Positions 18,103 to 28,576 of a stretch of 64,000 nucleotides of DNA are shown here, in pieces. Position 1 is the stretch's first letter. Every line of letters starts with the position of its first letter. Both the position numbers and the translations under genes were made by a program. The stretch is taken from NCBI RefSeq assembly GCF_900116555.1, contig NZ_FPAT01000007.1, positions 223,847-287,846 of the forward strand, read 5' to 3'. This stretch comes from Actinopolyspora lacussalsi subsp. righensis (GTDB taxonomy: Bacteria > Actinomycetota > Actinomycetes > Mycobacteriales > Pseudonocardiaceae). The notes under the pieces are model-generated. The model did not search any database and was not told the origin of the DNA. It saw only the letters and a list, made by a program, of their open reading frames with translations.

Positions 18103-18387
18103 GTGCTTTCGATGTTGCGCAGATACGGAATGGACTCGGACAAGATGTTCGGTGCGGGGATGGCCTCGATACTCCTCGCGATCACCTCCTGGGGGGCCTC
18201 ACGCGGGCTGCGAGGGGAGAACCTGGCGCGAGCGGACAGGTGGGGAATTTTCATCGGGGAGTGGGCCCCCACGTTCTTCGCGCTCGGTGCGGCCATGCGG
18301 CTGGAGGAGTACACGCACCCGGAGGTGCCCGAGCAGTCCGAACGCCAGCACGAACGTGACAGGAGCTTTTCCGAGGTCGGCAGGTGA
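18103..18387 (+). CDS. Conserved actinobacterial small membrane protein
   Basis: This protein of 94 residues has two hydrophobic stretches (about residues 15-33 and 50-68) and a charged C-terminal tail. The internal segment RADRWGIFIGEWAPTFFALG looks like a conserved core that I have seen in uncharacterised actinobacterial proteins. The GTG at 18103 has AAAGGTGG six bases upstream; the frame stays open to 18076 without a ribosome site. It diverges from the bioY operon and converges with dinG. Function unknown. Confidence 0.7.
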   Translation: MLSMLRRYGMDSDKMFGAGMASILLAITSWGASRGLRGENLARADRWGIFIGEWAPTFFALGAAMRLEEYTHPEVPEQSERQHERDRSFSEVGR

Positions 18388-18392
18388 ACGAG

Positions 18393-18430
18393 CCCGGTGG
18401 CGGAGTTCGGACGCCGGACTCCGCCACGGG
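18393..18430. terminator. Bidirectional terminator hairpin
   Basis: GTGGCGGAGT (18397-18406) pairs perfectly with ACTCCGCCAC (18418-18427), extended by CCC/GGG with one bulge. It separates the convergent small membrane gene and dinG. Confidence 0.7.
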
Positions 18431-18469
18431 AGAGCGCGGGTACGGGCTCGTCGCCCAACGACCCCCTGA

Positions 18470-20782
18470 TCAGCCCGCGGCCTCGTCCAGGCGCCGAAGT
18501 GCCCCGCGCACCACCTCGGGGTTCTCGGTGTTCCAGAACGGCGGCAGCGAGGCGCGCAGGAACCCGCCGTAGCGTGCCGTGCTCAACCGGGGATCCAGTA
18601 TCGCGATGACCCCGCGGTCGGCCGCCGAGCGCAGCAGTCTGCCGGCACCCTGCGCGAGCAGCAGCGCGGCGTGCGTTCCCGCCACCGTGATGAAACCGTT
18701 GCCCCCGCGCGCCGAGATCGCCTGTTGCCGAGCCGAGGCGAGCGGATCGTCCGGTCGGGGGAACGGAATGCGGTCCATCACCACCAGCTGCAACGACTGG
18801 CCGGGAACGTCCACGCCCTGCCACAGTGACAACGTGCCGAACAGGCTGGTCGCCGGATCCTCGGCGAACGAGCCGACCAGCTGCGAGGTGCTGTCCTCCC
18901 CTTGGCACAGCACCGGAGTGGACAGTCGTTCCCGCAGCTGTTCACTGGCCTGCCGAGCGGCGCGCATCGACGAGAACAGTCCCAGGGTGCGCCCACCGGC
19001 CGCGGTCACCAGCTCCGTGAGCTCGTCCAGATAGGCATCCGGGAGCCCGTCACGCCCGGGTTTCGGCAGGTGCCGCGCCACGTAGAGGATGCCGCTGCGC
19101 GGGTAGTCGAACGGTGATCCCACGTCGAGCCCCACCCAACTCGGTTCCGAGTCGTCAGAGGGCGGCTCCTGCGCGGTCGCGGTGTCGGTGGCCGGTTTCG
19201 CCTCCCGCTGCGGCGGCAGACCCCACTGCGAGGCCAACGTGTCGAACGAACCCCCCAGCGCCAGCGTGGCCGAGGTCAGCACCGTGGTGCGCTGCCCGAA
19301 CAGCCGCTCCCGCAGCAGCCCGCCCACACCCAGCGGTGCCACCTGCAACGAGGGCGGCCGGTTGTTCTCCGCGCTGATCCAGATCACGTCGCGTCGATCC
19401 TGCTCCGGCTCCTCGAACCCGTCCAACAGCCGGATCGCCGTGTCCTGGATCTCCTGGGTCGGTGCCAGCGCCAGCTTGCGTGCGCTGCCCGATTCCACGT
19501 CCTCGCGCTGTTCGGGCCCCAGCGCGTTCACGCAGGCCGACGCCGCGTCGCGGATCCCGGACAGCGCGGCGGACAGTTGGTGGGACGGTTCGCCCACCCG
19601 ACCGGGCTCGAGCTCGCCCAGTACGAATTCGAGTCCCTCACCGGCCTCGTTGAGCCGATCCGCGATCTCCTCCTCCACGGCGCGACCGCACTTGCGGGCC
19701 GCCTGCTTGATCGCGTTGCCCGACAACTCGCCACCCGCCGCGGTGGTCACCCGGTCGACCAGGTCGTGCGCCTCGTCCACGACCACCATGTCGTGCTCCG
19801 GTAGCACCGGGCGATCGTCGAGCGCGTCGATGGCCAGCAACGCGTGGTTGGTGACCACGATGTCGGCGCGTCCGGCCTCGTTGCGCGCCTGCTCCGCGAA
19901 GCAGTCCGAGCCCACCGGGCAGCGGTGCGCGCCGAGACATTCGTTGCCGGTGACCGAGACCTGCCGCCAGGCCCGTTCCGAGACGCCGGGCACGAGTTCG
20001 TCGCGATCCCCGGTCTCGGTGTCCGAGGCCCAGTCGTGCACCCGTCGTACCTCGCGCTCCAACGAGGACGCGGCGAAGGCGTCGAAGAGTGCCCCCTCGT
20101 CCGGCTCGTCGGGGGCGTTGCCGTGTATCCGGTTCAGGCACAGGTAGTTGCGCCTGCCCTTGAGGATCGCGAACGTGGGCCTTCGCCCCAGTGAGTCCGC
20201 GAGCGCGTCCGCCAGTCGGGGCAGGTCACGATCCACCAGCTGACGCTGCAGCGCGATCGTCGCGGTGGAAACCACCACGGTGGTGTGCGCGGTGACGGCG
20301 TGCCGGATGGCGGGAACCAGATAGGCGAGCGACTTTCCCGTGCCGGTGCCCGCCTGTACCGCGAGGTGCTCGCCGGACTCGATCGCGTTGCCGACTGCCT
20401 CGGCCATCGCGGTCTGGCCGTCCCGCTCGCTGCCGCCGACGGCCGCCACCGCGACGGAGAGCAATGTGGACAGATCGGCGGGTTCGACGTCGGTCCGGAT
20501 CCCGGCAGCAGCCGTCCCCGTGCCTTTCGTCGTTCCACCGCTTTTCCCCGTACCGGAGCCTTTTCCGGCCTGTCGCTCCGCACCGCTCGATGTCGGTCCG
20601 GTCCCGTCCGCGCCCGATCCGCTCGTGAGGTCTCGCCGCGGTGGTTCATCGGCCGATCCCGCGGTGCGGGTGTCGGAAGTCGGTTCCGAGCTCCTCGTCA
20701 ACTCCGGGGGCAACTCCTCGGTGCCGTCGGGCTCGAAAACGTCGGGAACGGACCAGTTCGGAACGGATGCTGGCACGTTCAC
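18470..20782 (-). CDS. dinG: DinG-family ATP-dependent DNA helicase
   Basis: This 770-residue superfamily 2 helicase resembles the XPD/DinG iron-sulfur helicases, which unwind forked or structured DNA 5' to 3'. Walker A is GTGTGKS at residues 145-151 and motif II is DEAH. Between them four cysteines (in YLCLN and ECLGAHRCPVGSDC) are placed as for a [4Fe-4S] cluster. The C-terminal motif QGAGRLLRS supplies the arginine finger. The first 100 residues are a Ser/Thr/Gly-rich, probably disordered extension; the ATG could therefore be too far upstream. It is the homologue of Rv1329c by synteny. Confidence 0.92.
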   Translation of the reverse strand: MNVPASVPNWSVPDVFEPDGTEELPPELTRSSEPTSDTRTAGSADEPPRRDLTSGSGADGTGPTSSGAERQAGKGSGTGKSGGTTKGTGTAAAGIRTDVEPADLSTLLSVAVAAVGGSERDGQTAMAEAVGNAIESGEHLAVQAGTGTGKSLAYLVPAIRHAVTAHTTVVVSTATIALQRQLVDRDLPRLADALADSLGRRPTFAILKGRRNYLCLNRIHGNAPDEPDEGALFDAFAASSLEREVRRVHDWASDTETGDRDELVPGVSERAWRQVSVTGNECLGAHRCPVGSDCFAEQARNEAGRADIVVTNHALLAIDALDDRPVLPEHDMVVVDEAHDLVDRVTTAAGGELSGNAIKQAARKCGRAVEEEIADRLNEAGEGLEFVLGELEPGRVGEPSHQLSAALSGIRDAASACVNALGPEQREDVESGSARKLALAPTQEIQDTAIRLLDGFEEPEQDRRDVIWISAENNRPPSLQVAPLGVGGLLRERLFGQRTTVLTSATLALGGSFDTLASQWGLPPQREAKPATDTATAQEPPSDDSEPSWVGLDVGSPFDYPRSGILYVARHLPKPGRDGLPDAYLDELTELVTAAGGRTLGLFSSMRAARQASEQLRERLSTPVLCQGEDSTSQLVGSFAEDPATSLFGTLSLWQGVDVPGQSLQLVVMDRIPFPRPDDPLASARQQAISARGGNGFITVAGTHAALLLAQGAGRLLRSAADRGVIAILDPRLSTARYGGFLRASLPPFWNTENPEVVRGALRRLDEAAG

Positions 20783-20896
20783 CGACGTTACCGCAGCGCG
20801 TCACGGGCATCGCATCCCTCCGCCCGCGCGGGGCCGTCGTTCGGTGTCCGTCCACGGGGCGCCACCGGCGATCGCCGTTCGACCGGGCCCTGAGTC

Positions 20897-20927
20897 GTGC
20901 CGAGTCCCCCCCCGGGGCTCCGGGCAC
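20897..20927 (-). terminator. Terminator hairpin of pncA
   Basis: On the minus strand GTGCC..GAGCCCC pairs with GGGG.CTCGGCAC directly at the pncA stop codon, with small bulges. It separates pncA from the dinG start region. Confidence 0.55.
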
Positions 20928-21487
20928 TACCCGCCGCGAACCACGGGCTCCCCCGTCAGCTCGACCCCGGCCTCGCGAAGCCGCCGCAGCGCCTCGTGCA
21001 CGGTCCCCGCCGCGACCCCGGCCGTCAGATCCAACATCACCCGGGTGTCGAACCCGGCGCCGGCCGAGTCCAGCGCGGTGGCACGCACGCAGTGGTCGGT
21101 GGCCAGCCCGACCACGTCGACCTCCCGCACGTCCCGCGCGGCCAGCCAGTCCGCCAGGCCGTTGCCCTCGAAACCGGAGTAGCCGTGGCTGTACTGCCCC
21201 TTGGAGAACACCGCACCGATCGGAGCCACGTCCAGTTCGGGGTGGAACGCGGCCCCCGGAGTCGCCGCCACGCAGTGCACCGGCCAGGAGGTCACGAAGT
21301 CGGGCTCGTCCGAAAAGTGCTCGCCCGGGTCGATGTGGTAGTCCCGAGTCGCCACCACGTGATCGTGGTCCGACTCCGCCAGCAGCCGGGAGATCGCGGC
21401 CGCCGTTTCCGCGCCACCCTCGACCGCCAGCGCGCCGCCCTCGCAGAAGTCGTTCTGCACGTCGACGACGATCAACGCCTTGGCCAT
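20927..21487 (-). CDS. pncA: Nicotinamidase
   Basis: This 186-residue amidohydrolase converts nicotinamide to nicotinic acid for NAD salvage; it has exactly the length of M. tuberculosis PncA, the pyrazinamide-activating enzyme. The catalytic triad is Asp9, Lys96 (in FSKGQYS) and Cys133 (in TDHCVRA). The metal site is Asp49, His51, His57 and His71 (RDYHIDPGEHF and WPVHC). A strong GGAGG precedes the ATG at 21487. It sits between pncB and dinG, so nicotinamide deamidation and nicotinate phosphoribosylation are encoded in tandem. Confidence 0.95.
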   Translation of the reverse strand: MAKALIVVDVQNDFCEGGALAVEGGAETAAAISRLLAESDHDHVVATRDYHIDPGEHFSDEPDFVTSWPVHCVAATPGAAFHPELDVAPIGAVFSKGQYSHGYSGFEGNGLADWLAARDVREVDVVGLATDHCVRATALDSAGAGFDTRVMLDLTAGVAAGTVHEALRRLREAGVELTGEPVVRGG

Positions 21488-21563
21488 TTCCCGTACCTCC
21501 AACACCACGTCACATCAACAGCCCTGTCGCACCGTTCGTTCGGGGGCGCTCACCCCGGACGGA

Positions 21564-22865
21564 TCAGAAATTCTCGAACACCGTGGGAATCGCGGGTTCG
21601 CCCGCCGAGAGCTTGAGTCCTTCCCAGGGCAGGCTCACCAGCGCGTGCCGCAGTCGTTGCCTATTGTCCTCCAGCCCCGGGAGGTTCTCGACCCGCTCGC
21701 CCCCGCGGACCAACGGCAGCTGCATGAAGCGGTCGTGCGGCCCGGCCTCCGGGGGCTCGATGCCGGGGCCGTTGCGGTGCACCACCTCCTCCAGTGCCGT
21801 ACCGGTGGGCTTGTGCCTGCGCAGCGCGTTCTTGCTCCCGCCGCGCGACTCCTTGTGCGAGCTGCGCTTGACCACCGGGCGGCCGTCCACCTCGGCCAGT
21901 TTGTAGACCATCCCGCAGGTGGGATGGCCGGAACCGGTCACCAGCGAGGTGCCGACCCCGTAGACGTCCACCGGTTCGGCACGCAACGAGGCGATGGCGA
22001 ACTCGTCGAGGTCGCCGGACACCACGATCCGTGTTCCGGTGGCCCCCAGCGAATCGAGCTGCTCCCTGGCCTGCCTGGCCAGCACCCCCACGTCCCCGGA
22101 GTCGATGCGTACCGCGCCGAGGTCCGTTCCGGCCACCTCCACCGCGGTGTTGATCCCCTCGGTGATGTCGTAGGTGTCCACCAGCAGGGTGGTGTCCGCC
22201 CCCAGTGCGGCGACCTGTGACTCGAACGCGGCGCGCTCGTTGTCGTGCAGCATCGTGAACGAGTGCGCCGAGGTACCCGCCGTTGGAATCCCGTACCTGG
22301 CTCCGGCCAGCAGGTTCGACGTCGCGGTGAACCCGGCCAGGTAAGCGGCCCGCGCCGAGGCGACCGCCGACTCCTCGTGCGTGCGCCGGGATCCCATCTC
22401 GATGATGCGTCTGCCGTTGGCGGCCGAGGCCATGCGCGTGGCCGCCGCCACGACCGCACTGTCGTGGTTGAGGATCGACAGGACCACGGTCTCCAACAGC
22501 ACCGCCTCGGCGAAGGTCCCGCGGACCGTCAACAGCGGTGATCCTGGGAAGTAGAGCTCGCCCTCCGGATAGCCGTCGATATCACCGGTGAACCGGAAGT
22601 TCGCCAGCCATTCCAGGGTGCGCCGGTCACAGACCCGGTCGCGTTCCAGGGCCTCCAGCACTCCTTCGTCGAACCGGAAGTTCTCCACCGCGTCGAGCAG
22701 CCGCCCCATCCCGCCGACCACCCCGTAGCGGCGGCCGTCCGGCAGGCGCCTGGTGAACACCTCGAACACGCAGTGGCGGTGTGCGGTGCCGTCGCGCAGG
22801 GCGCTGCTGAGCATGGTCAATTCGTAGTGGTCGGTGCGCAGCGCTGTACCGGCTGGATCGGTCAT
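21564..22865 (-). CDS. pncB: Nicotinate phosphoribosyltransferase
   Basis: This 433-residue enzyme makes nicotinate mononucleotide from nicotinate and PRPP with ATP assistance. Recognisable elements are the N-terminal TDHYELTM, the phosphoribosyl-binding [12 protein letters not shown] near residue 157, HSFTMLH near residue 198 with the phosphorylated-histidine region, and RIDSGDV near residue 252. The ATG at 22865 fits the family; an extension to 23045 would overlap clpS. It lies 76 bases upstream of pncA on the same strand, forming a salvage unit, and diverges from clpS with 73 bases between. Confidence 0.95.
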   Translation of the reverse strand: MTDPAGTALRTDHYELTMLSSALRDGTAHRHCVFEVFTRRLPDGRRYGVVGGMGRLLDAVENFRFDEGVLEALERDRVCDRRTLEWLANFRFTGDIDGYPEGELYFPGSPLLTVRGTFAEAVLLETVVLSILNHDSAVVAAATRMASAANGRRIIEMGSRRTHEESAVASARAAYLAGFTATSNLLAGARYGIPTAGTSAHSFTMLHDNERAAFESQVAALGADTTLLVDTYDITEGINTAVEVAGTDLGAVRIDSGDVGVLARQAREQLDSLGATGTRIVVSGDLDEFAIASLRAEPVDVYGVGTSLVTGSGHPTCGMVYKLAEVDGRPVVKRSSHKESRGGSKNALRRHKPTGTALEEVVHRNGPGIEPPEAGPHDRFMQLPLVRGGERVENLPGLEDNRQRLRHALVSLPWEGLKLSAGEPAIPTVFENF

Positions 22866-22938
22866 GTCCGCGAGATTACGTGTCGGCCGGAACCGCGTGG
22901 GCGGCAGTCGCCCGCCGGCATCGTGTGAGAATGGACGT

Positions 22939-23232
22939 ATGACCACGCCCGCCGAAGTCGAAAGTGCGCAGGCCGAACCGGAGGAGGCCGCGAGCGAGGA
23001 ACGGCCCTGGGTGGCCGTCGTGTGGAACGATCCGGTCAACCTCATGTCCTACGTGACCTACGTACTCCAGAAGATCTTCGGCTACAGCAAGGAGCACGCC
23101 ACCAAGCTCATGCTGGATGTGCACAACAAGGGCCGGGCCGTGGTCTCATCCGGCTCCAAGGAAAAGGTGGAGGGCGACGTGGCGAAACTGCACGCCGCGG
23201 GGCTCTGGGCCACCATGCAGCACGACTCGTGA
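22939..23232 (+). CDS. clpS: ATP-dependent Clp protease adaptor ClpS
   Basis: The 97-residue adaptor delivers N-degron substrates to the Clp ATPase. The conserved core [11 protein letters not shown] near residue 28 and the helix with [12 protein letters not shown] near residue 52 form the N-degron pocket and Clp-binding surface. The ATG at 22939 follows a TGAGAAT box by only 7 bases, which fits a leaderless transcript. It starts the plus-strand block that runs to rdgB and matches Rv1331 by order. Confidence 0.95.
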   Translation: MTTPAEVESAQAEPEEAASEERPWVAVVWNDPVNLMSYVTYVLQKIFGYSKEHATKLMLDVHNKGRAVVSSGSKEKVEGDVAKLHAAGLWATMQHDS

Positions 23233-23248
23233 ACGGGCAGCGAATCCA

Positions 23249-23812
23249 GTGCAGGATTGGACACGCGACAACGACAGGCTGGTGACCGAGTTCGAACCGA
23301 ACGAGGCCGCGGTGATCCGGGGGCTCGTCGGTGAGATCAAGGACATGCTCACCGCCCGCGCCGACCAGGCGCCGCAGGACGAACTCGCCGAGCTGACCGG
23401 GATGCGTGCCGGGCCGAGCACACCCCCGGAGGAAGGTGTCCTCGCCAGGCTGCTGCCCGACTTCATCCGACCGGATCGGGACAGCTTCGAGCCGGAGGCC
23501 GAAAGCTCCGACACCGCCGGTGCGCTGCGCTCGCTGCACGAGCCCGAGCTGATCGAGCACAAGAGCGGGGTGGCCGCCACCGTGCTCGACACCTGCCCCG
23601 AGCGCGGCGGCAGGGTGTCGCTGACCGAGGACCAGGCCGACAGCTGGCTCTCGGCGCTCAACGACGTCCGCTTGGCCCTCGGTACCGCGCTCGGGGTCTC
23701 CGAGGAGGTCCCCGAGGATCCGCCCGAGGACCAGCTGCAACGCGAGCACTACTACGTCTACCAGTGGCTGACCTGGGTGCAGGAGAGCCTCATTCAGGCG
23801 CTCAGTTCCTGA
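23249..23812 (+). CDS. DUF2017 family protein
   Basis: This acidic 187-residue protein always follows clpS in actinobacteria (Rv1332 position). It has no catalytic motif that I recognise. Two helical regions are separated by a variable acidic stretch, and the C-terminus contains HYYVYQWLTWVQESL. The GTG at 23249 begins 16 bases after clpS. The pairing with ClpS suggests a part in regulated proteolysis, which is inference only. Confidence 0.85.
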   Translation: MQDWTRDNDRLVTEFEPNEAAVIRGLVGEIKDMLTARADQAPQDELAELTGMRAGPSTPPEEGVLARLLPDFIRPDRDSFEPEAESSDTAGALRSLHEPELIEHKSGVAATVLDTCPERGGRVSLTEDQADSWLSALNDVRLALGTALGVSEEVPEDPPEDQLQREHYYVYQWLTWVQESLIQALSS

Positions 23813-23973
23813 GTGGTCGAGCCGGTCTACTCGGGCTCCGGCTCGGTATCGCCGGCCGAGTCGGCGCCTCCCCGGAACGGATATCGGGCGGTGCCGCGTG
23901 TCGTGACGCGTGGAGACCCGCCGTTCGCGGGGATGCTCGCGTTCGATCCCTTCGGTCGTCGAGGATGACGCAC

Positions 23974-25029
23974 ATGGTCGATTCGCTTCCCGGCGCGGGA
24001 CCCAACAACGCGATCACCGACATAGCGGGCGTCACGGTCGGTCACCAGCGACGGTTGGACGAACGGTGGGCCACCGGCAGCACTGTGGTGCTCACGCCGG
24101 CCGGAGCCGCCGGTGCCGTGGACGTTCGCGGCGCCGGTCCGGGTACCCGGGAGACCGACGTGCTGGCTCCCGAGAACCTGGTGCGGCGGGTGCACGGGAT
24201 CGTGCTCGGCGGCGGCAGTGCCTACGGGCTCTCGGCCGCCGACGGTGTGATGCGATGGCTGGCCGAACGCGGCCACGGCGTACCCGTCGGTCCCACCCCG
24301 CACGAGGTCGTGCCCGTGGTGCCCGCCGCGGTGCTGTTCGATCTGCCCATGAGCGACTGGGGCAGACGTCCCGACGCCACCTTCGGCTACGCCGCGTGCG
24401 AAGCGCGGACCACCGGCCATCCGGGTGCCGGGAACGTCGGTGCGGGCACTGGCGCTGTCGCGGGGGCGATCAAGGGTGGTCTCGGGACGGCGAGTTCGGT
24501 ACTGGCGGACGGGACCAGGGTCGGTGCGCTGGTGGCGGTCAACTCCTCGGGGAGCGTGATAGACCCGGCGACCGGTCTGCCGTGGGCCGTCGACAGCGGT
24601 CTCGAAGGAGAGTTCGACCTGCCGCGGCCCTCGCCGGAAACCGTCAGCTCAGCGGCGCGGCGTACCGCCCGGTCCGACCGCGCGGGCAACGAGATCACTC
24701 CGCTCAACACCACGATCGGCGTCGTGGCCACCGACGCCGGTTTCGCCAAGTCCGATTGCCGCAGGATCGCGGTCGCGGCGCAGGACGGGCTGGCCAGGGC
24801 GATACGTCCGGCTCACGGCATGACCGACGGGGACACGGTGTTCGCGCTGGCCACCGGCGAGCGCACCACCCCCGCGGCGGGTGAGTCCCAGTGGTTGGCG
24901 GCGTTGGACGAGGTGTGCACGGCGGCGGCGCACGTGATGGCCCGGGCGATCGTGCACGCCGTTCTCGCGGCGGGATCGGTGGGTGCCGTGCCCTGTTACA
25001 CGCGTCTCTACCATCCCGAACGGGAATGA
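23974..25029 (+). CDS. P1-family peptidase (DmpA-like)
   Basis: This 351-residue N-terminal-nucleophile hydrolase belongs to the DmpA/BapA group, which self-cleave and act as aminopeptidases or amidases on small peptides. The cleavage site lies at PLNTTIGVV, with Thr246 as probable nucleophile after Asn245. GSAYGLSAADGV and GNVGAGTGA are the conserved Gly-rich segments. I start at the ATG at 23974, nine bases after GAGG; the ATG at 23965 directly abuts that site. It occupies the Rv1333 position between DUF2017 and mec. Natural substrate unknown. Confidence 0.9.
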   Translation: MVDSLPGAGPNNAITDIAGVTVGHQRRLDERWATGSTVVLTPAGAAGAVDVRGAGPGTRETDVLAPENLVRRVHGIVLGGGSAYGLSAADGVMRWLAERGHGVPVGPTPHEVVPVVPAAVLFDLPMSDWGRRPDATFGYAACEARTTGHPGAGNVGAGTGAVAGAIKGGLGTASSVLADGTRVGALVAVNSSGSVIDPATGLPWAVDSGLEGEFDLPRPSPETVSSAARRTARSDRAGNEITPLNTTIGVVATDAGFAKSDCRRIAVAAQDGLARAIRPAHGMTDGDTVFALATGERTTPAAGESQWLAALDEVCTAAAHVMARAIVHAVLAAGSVGAVPCYTRLYHPERE

Positions 25030-25034
25030 ATCAT

Positions 25035-25054
25035 GGTCGAATGTCGTTTCGACC
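25035..25054 (+). terminator. Hairpin after the P1 peptidase gene
   Basis: GGTCGAA and TTCGACC form a 7 bp stem with a 6-base loop just after the stop. It could end the clpS transcript before the mec promoter. Confidence 0.45.
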
Positions 25055-25084
25055 GATGAACGACCGGTCACCGGGTTCACATTA

Positions 25085-25113
25085 TGGGACCACGGTGAAT
25101 CACCCCGTAGGAT
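25085..25113 (+). promoter_or_regulatory. Predicted leaderless promoter of mec
   Basis: TGGGAC (25085-25090) and TAGGAT (25108-25113) are 17 bases apart, and the GTG start at 25121 begins 7 bases after the -10 box. Transcription would start at the start codon itself. Confidence 0.5.
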
Positions 25114-25120
25114 GGTGGCT

Positions 25121-25576
25121 GTGCTGGTGATCCGACGCGACCTCGTGGATGCGATGGTTGCGCATGCTCGACGGGACCACCCGGATGAGGCGTGTGGTGT
25201 TGTGGCGGGACCCGAGGGGTCGGACCGCCCGGAACGAATGATCGAGATGCTCAACGCCGAACGTTCGCCGACGTTCTACAGGTTCGACTCCACCGAGCAA
25301 CTGCGGGTCTGGCGAGCGATGGACGCCGCCGACGAGGAGCCGGTGGTCATCTACCACTCGCACACCGCGACCGAGGCGTACCCCTCGCGGACCGATGTTT
25401 CGTACGCCTCGGAACCCAACGCGCACTACGTGCTCGTGTCCACCAGGGACCCGCACGAATACGAGCTGCGCTCCTACCGCATCGTCGACGGCGTCGTCAC
25501 CGAGGAGCCGGTGGAGGTCGTCGAGTCCTACATGTTCGCCCACACCGGCGGCGACGACATCCCCGACCTAGGCTGA
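25121..25576 (+). CDS. mec: JAMM metalloprotease Mec (CysO-cysteine peptidase)
   Basis: This zinc protease of about 151 residues, JAMM/MPN+ type, releases cysteine from the CysO-cysteine adduct. The motif is complete: Glu23 (PDEACG), then His79 and His81 in YHSHTATEAYPSRTD with Ser89 and Asp92. The protein is close to Rv1334. I prefer the GTG at 25121 (MLVIRRDL) because it matches the family N-terminus; an ATG at 25112 is possible. It sits immediately upstream of cysO and cysM. Because this CysO has two residues beyond its di-glycine, Mec may also mature the carrier. Confidence 0.93.
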   Translation: MLVIRRDLVDAMVAHARRDHPDEACGVVAGPEGSDRPERMIEMLNAERSPTFYRFDSTEQLRVWRAMDAADEEPVVIYHSHTATEAYPSRTDVSYASEPNAHYVLVSTRDPHEYELRSYRIVDGVVTEEPVEVVESYMFAHTGGDDIPDLG

Positions 25577-25653
25577 GTCCCCGCGTCGTGCGGTCACGCA
25601 CGGTGCGGCTGTCGGGTGGATTTGCGAAATTTCGTGTAGTAGGAGGTTGCGCC

Positions 25654-26912
<1,259 letters not shown>

Positions 26913-26944
26913 TCGAAGTTTTCCGGTTCGGGGTCGCGTGGGTG

Positions 26945-26975
26945 GTCGTTTCGGTGCGGGGAGCGCCGAAACGAC
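26945..26975 (+). terminator. Terminator hairpin of the mec-cysO-cysM operon
   Basis: GTCGTTTCGG (26945-26954) pairs perfectly with CCGAAACGAC (26966-26975) over an 11-base loop, followed by GGGTTCTC. It separates cysM from the rhomboid promoter. Confidence 0.7.
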
Positions 26976-27068
26976 GGGTTCTCCCGATCGGTTTCAACGG
27001 ATGGGTGTCACGGTTGAGGCGGTTCCCGAGCTGGTGGGCCCGCTTCGGCTCGGCGTAGGCTCGGCGGT

Positions 27069-27755
27069 GTGAGTTCATCGCCCGGAGGACCGAGCCGAGC
27101 ACCCAAACCACGCGTGGTACCGCGGCGCCCAGCCCGCGCGGCGCTGATCATGCTGGGCATCGTCGCCCTGCTGTACCTGCTGGAACTGATCGATCAGCTG
27201 TTCTTCCAGACCGGTGTCATGAGTCGGCGCGTCACCGGCCTGGACACGAACGGCATCCAGCCCCGTGAGCTCGACGGCCTGGACGGGATCGTCTGGTCGC
27301 CGTTCCTGCACCTCGGATTCGAGCACTTGGTGTTGAACACCGTTCCGCTGCTGGTGCTCGGCTGGCTGTGCATGGCGGGCGGAACGCGTCAGTTCGTCGC
27401 GGTGACCGTGGTGGTGCTGCTGGTCGGCGGGTTGGGCACCTGGCTGACCGGGCAGGACGGAACCACCCACCTCGGCGCCTCCGGCATCGCCTTCGGTTGG
27501 CTGCTCTTCCTGCTCGTGCGGGGGTTCTTCAACCGCAGCGCGGGCCAGATCCTCGTGGCGGTGGTGTTGTTCTTCTACTGGGGCGGCATGTTGTGGGGAG
27601 TGCTCCCCGGCGGACAGCCGAACGTCTCCTGGCAGGCGCACCTGTTCGGCGCGCTGGGCGGTGTGCTGGCGGCCTGGCTGGTCCGGCGCGGTGACCGGAA
27701 GCATCCGGCACGGGGCGTGCGACGCGACGATCCGACGGGCGGACTCGGATCGTGA
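27069..27755 (+). CDS. Rhomboid-family intramembrane serine protease
   Basis: This 228-residue membrane protease cleaves transmembrane segments. The catalytic Ser138 lies in [10 protein letters not shown] and His191 in [12 protein letters not shown]; Asn90 in EHLVLN is the conserved oxyanion-side residue. About six helices follow a 24-residue basic cytosolic tail. A TAGGCT box at 27056-27061 lies 7 bases before the GTG, so the message may be leaderless. It overlaps murI by 4 bases (Rv1337 position). Its substrates are unknown. Confidence 0.9.
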   Translation: MSSSPGGPSRAPKPRVVPRRPARAALIMLGIVALLYLLELIDQLFFQTGVMSRRVTGLDTNGIQPRELDGLDGIVWSPFLHLGFEHLVLNTVPLLVLGWLCMAGGTRQFVAVTVVVLLVGGLGTWLTGQDGTTHLGASGIAFGWLLFLLVRGFFNRSAGQILVAVVLFFYWGGMLWGVLPGGQPNVSWQAHLFGALGGVLAAWLVRRGDRKHPARGVRRDDPTGGLGS

Positions 27756-28576
27756 CCCAAGCACCGATCGGGATCTTCGACTCCGGCGTGGGCGGTCTGA
27801 CCGTCGCCCGCGCGATCATGGACCGGCTGCCCGACGAGCGGCTGCGCTACGTGGGCGACACCGCCAACGCCCCCTACGGTCCCCTGCCGCTCCGCCGGGT
27901 GCGGGAGCACGCGTTGTCGGTGGCCGACTCCCTCGTCGAAGAGGGCGTGAAGATGCTGGTCATCGCCTGCAACACCGCCTCGTCGGCCTGTCTGCGCGAT
28001 GCGAGGGAGCGCTACGACGTACCGGTCGTGGAGGTGGTGCTGCCCGCCGCGCGACAGGCCGCCGCCACCACCCGAAACGGCAGGGTGGGCGTGATCGGCA
28101 CCAGCGCCACCGTCAGGTCCCGTGCCTACGAGGACGCCTTCGCCGCCGTTCCGGACGTGACGCCGTACCCGGTCGCCTGCCCGCGGTTGGTGAACTTCGT
28201 GGAGCGGGGAACCACCTCGGGGCGTCAGATCCTGGGACTGCTGCAGAGCTACCTGGAGCCGCTGCAGCGGGTCGACGTCGACACCCTCGTCCTCGGCTGC
28301 ACACACTATCCGCTGTTGAGCGGGGTGCTGCGGATCGTGTTGGGGGAGCAGGTGACGCTGGTCTCCAGCGCCGAGGAGAGCGCCCGGGAGGTCGCACGCG
28401 TGCTGACCGAGCGTGATTCGCTGGCCCGACCGGCCGATCCCACCGCGACACCCGATCACGAGTTCCGGGCGACCGGATCACCCGAGCCGTTCGCCAAACT
28501 CGCCAGGCGTTTTCTCGGGCCTTCCGTCACATCCGATGTTGTGTTGCCTCCGGACGTGTCACGCTCGACCGCGTGA
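27752..28576 (+). CDS. murI: Glutamate racemase
   Basis: This cofactor-independent racemase of 274 residues supplies D-glutamate for peptidoglycan. The two catalytic cysteines are Cys73 in IACNTAS and Cys183 in LGCTHYPLL. The N-terminal [10 protein letters not shown] and [11 protein letters not shown] substrate loops are intact. The GTG start overlaps the rhomboid gene (GTGA) and the stop overlaps the next start, so the three are translationally coupled. Confidence is high. Confidence 0.96.
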   Translation: MTQAPIGIFDSGVGGLTVARAIMDRLPDERLRYVGDTANAPYGPLPLRRVREHALSVADSLVEEGVKMLVIACNTASSACLRDARERYDVPVVEVVLPAARQAAATTRNGRVGVIGTSATVRSRAYEDAFAAVPDVTPYPVACPRLVNFVERGTTSGRQILGLLQSYLEPLQRVDVDTLVLGCTHYPLLSGVLRIVLGEQVTLVSSAEESAREVARVLTERDSLARPADPTATPDHEFRATGSPEPFAKLARRFLGPSVTSDVVLPPDVSRSTA

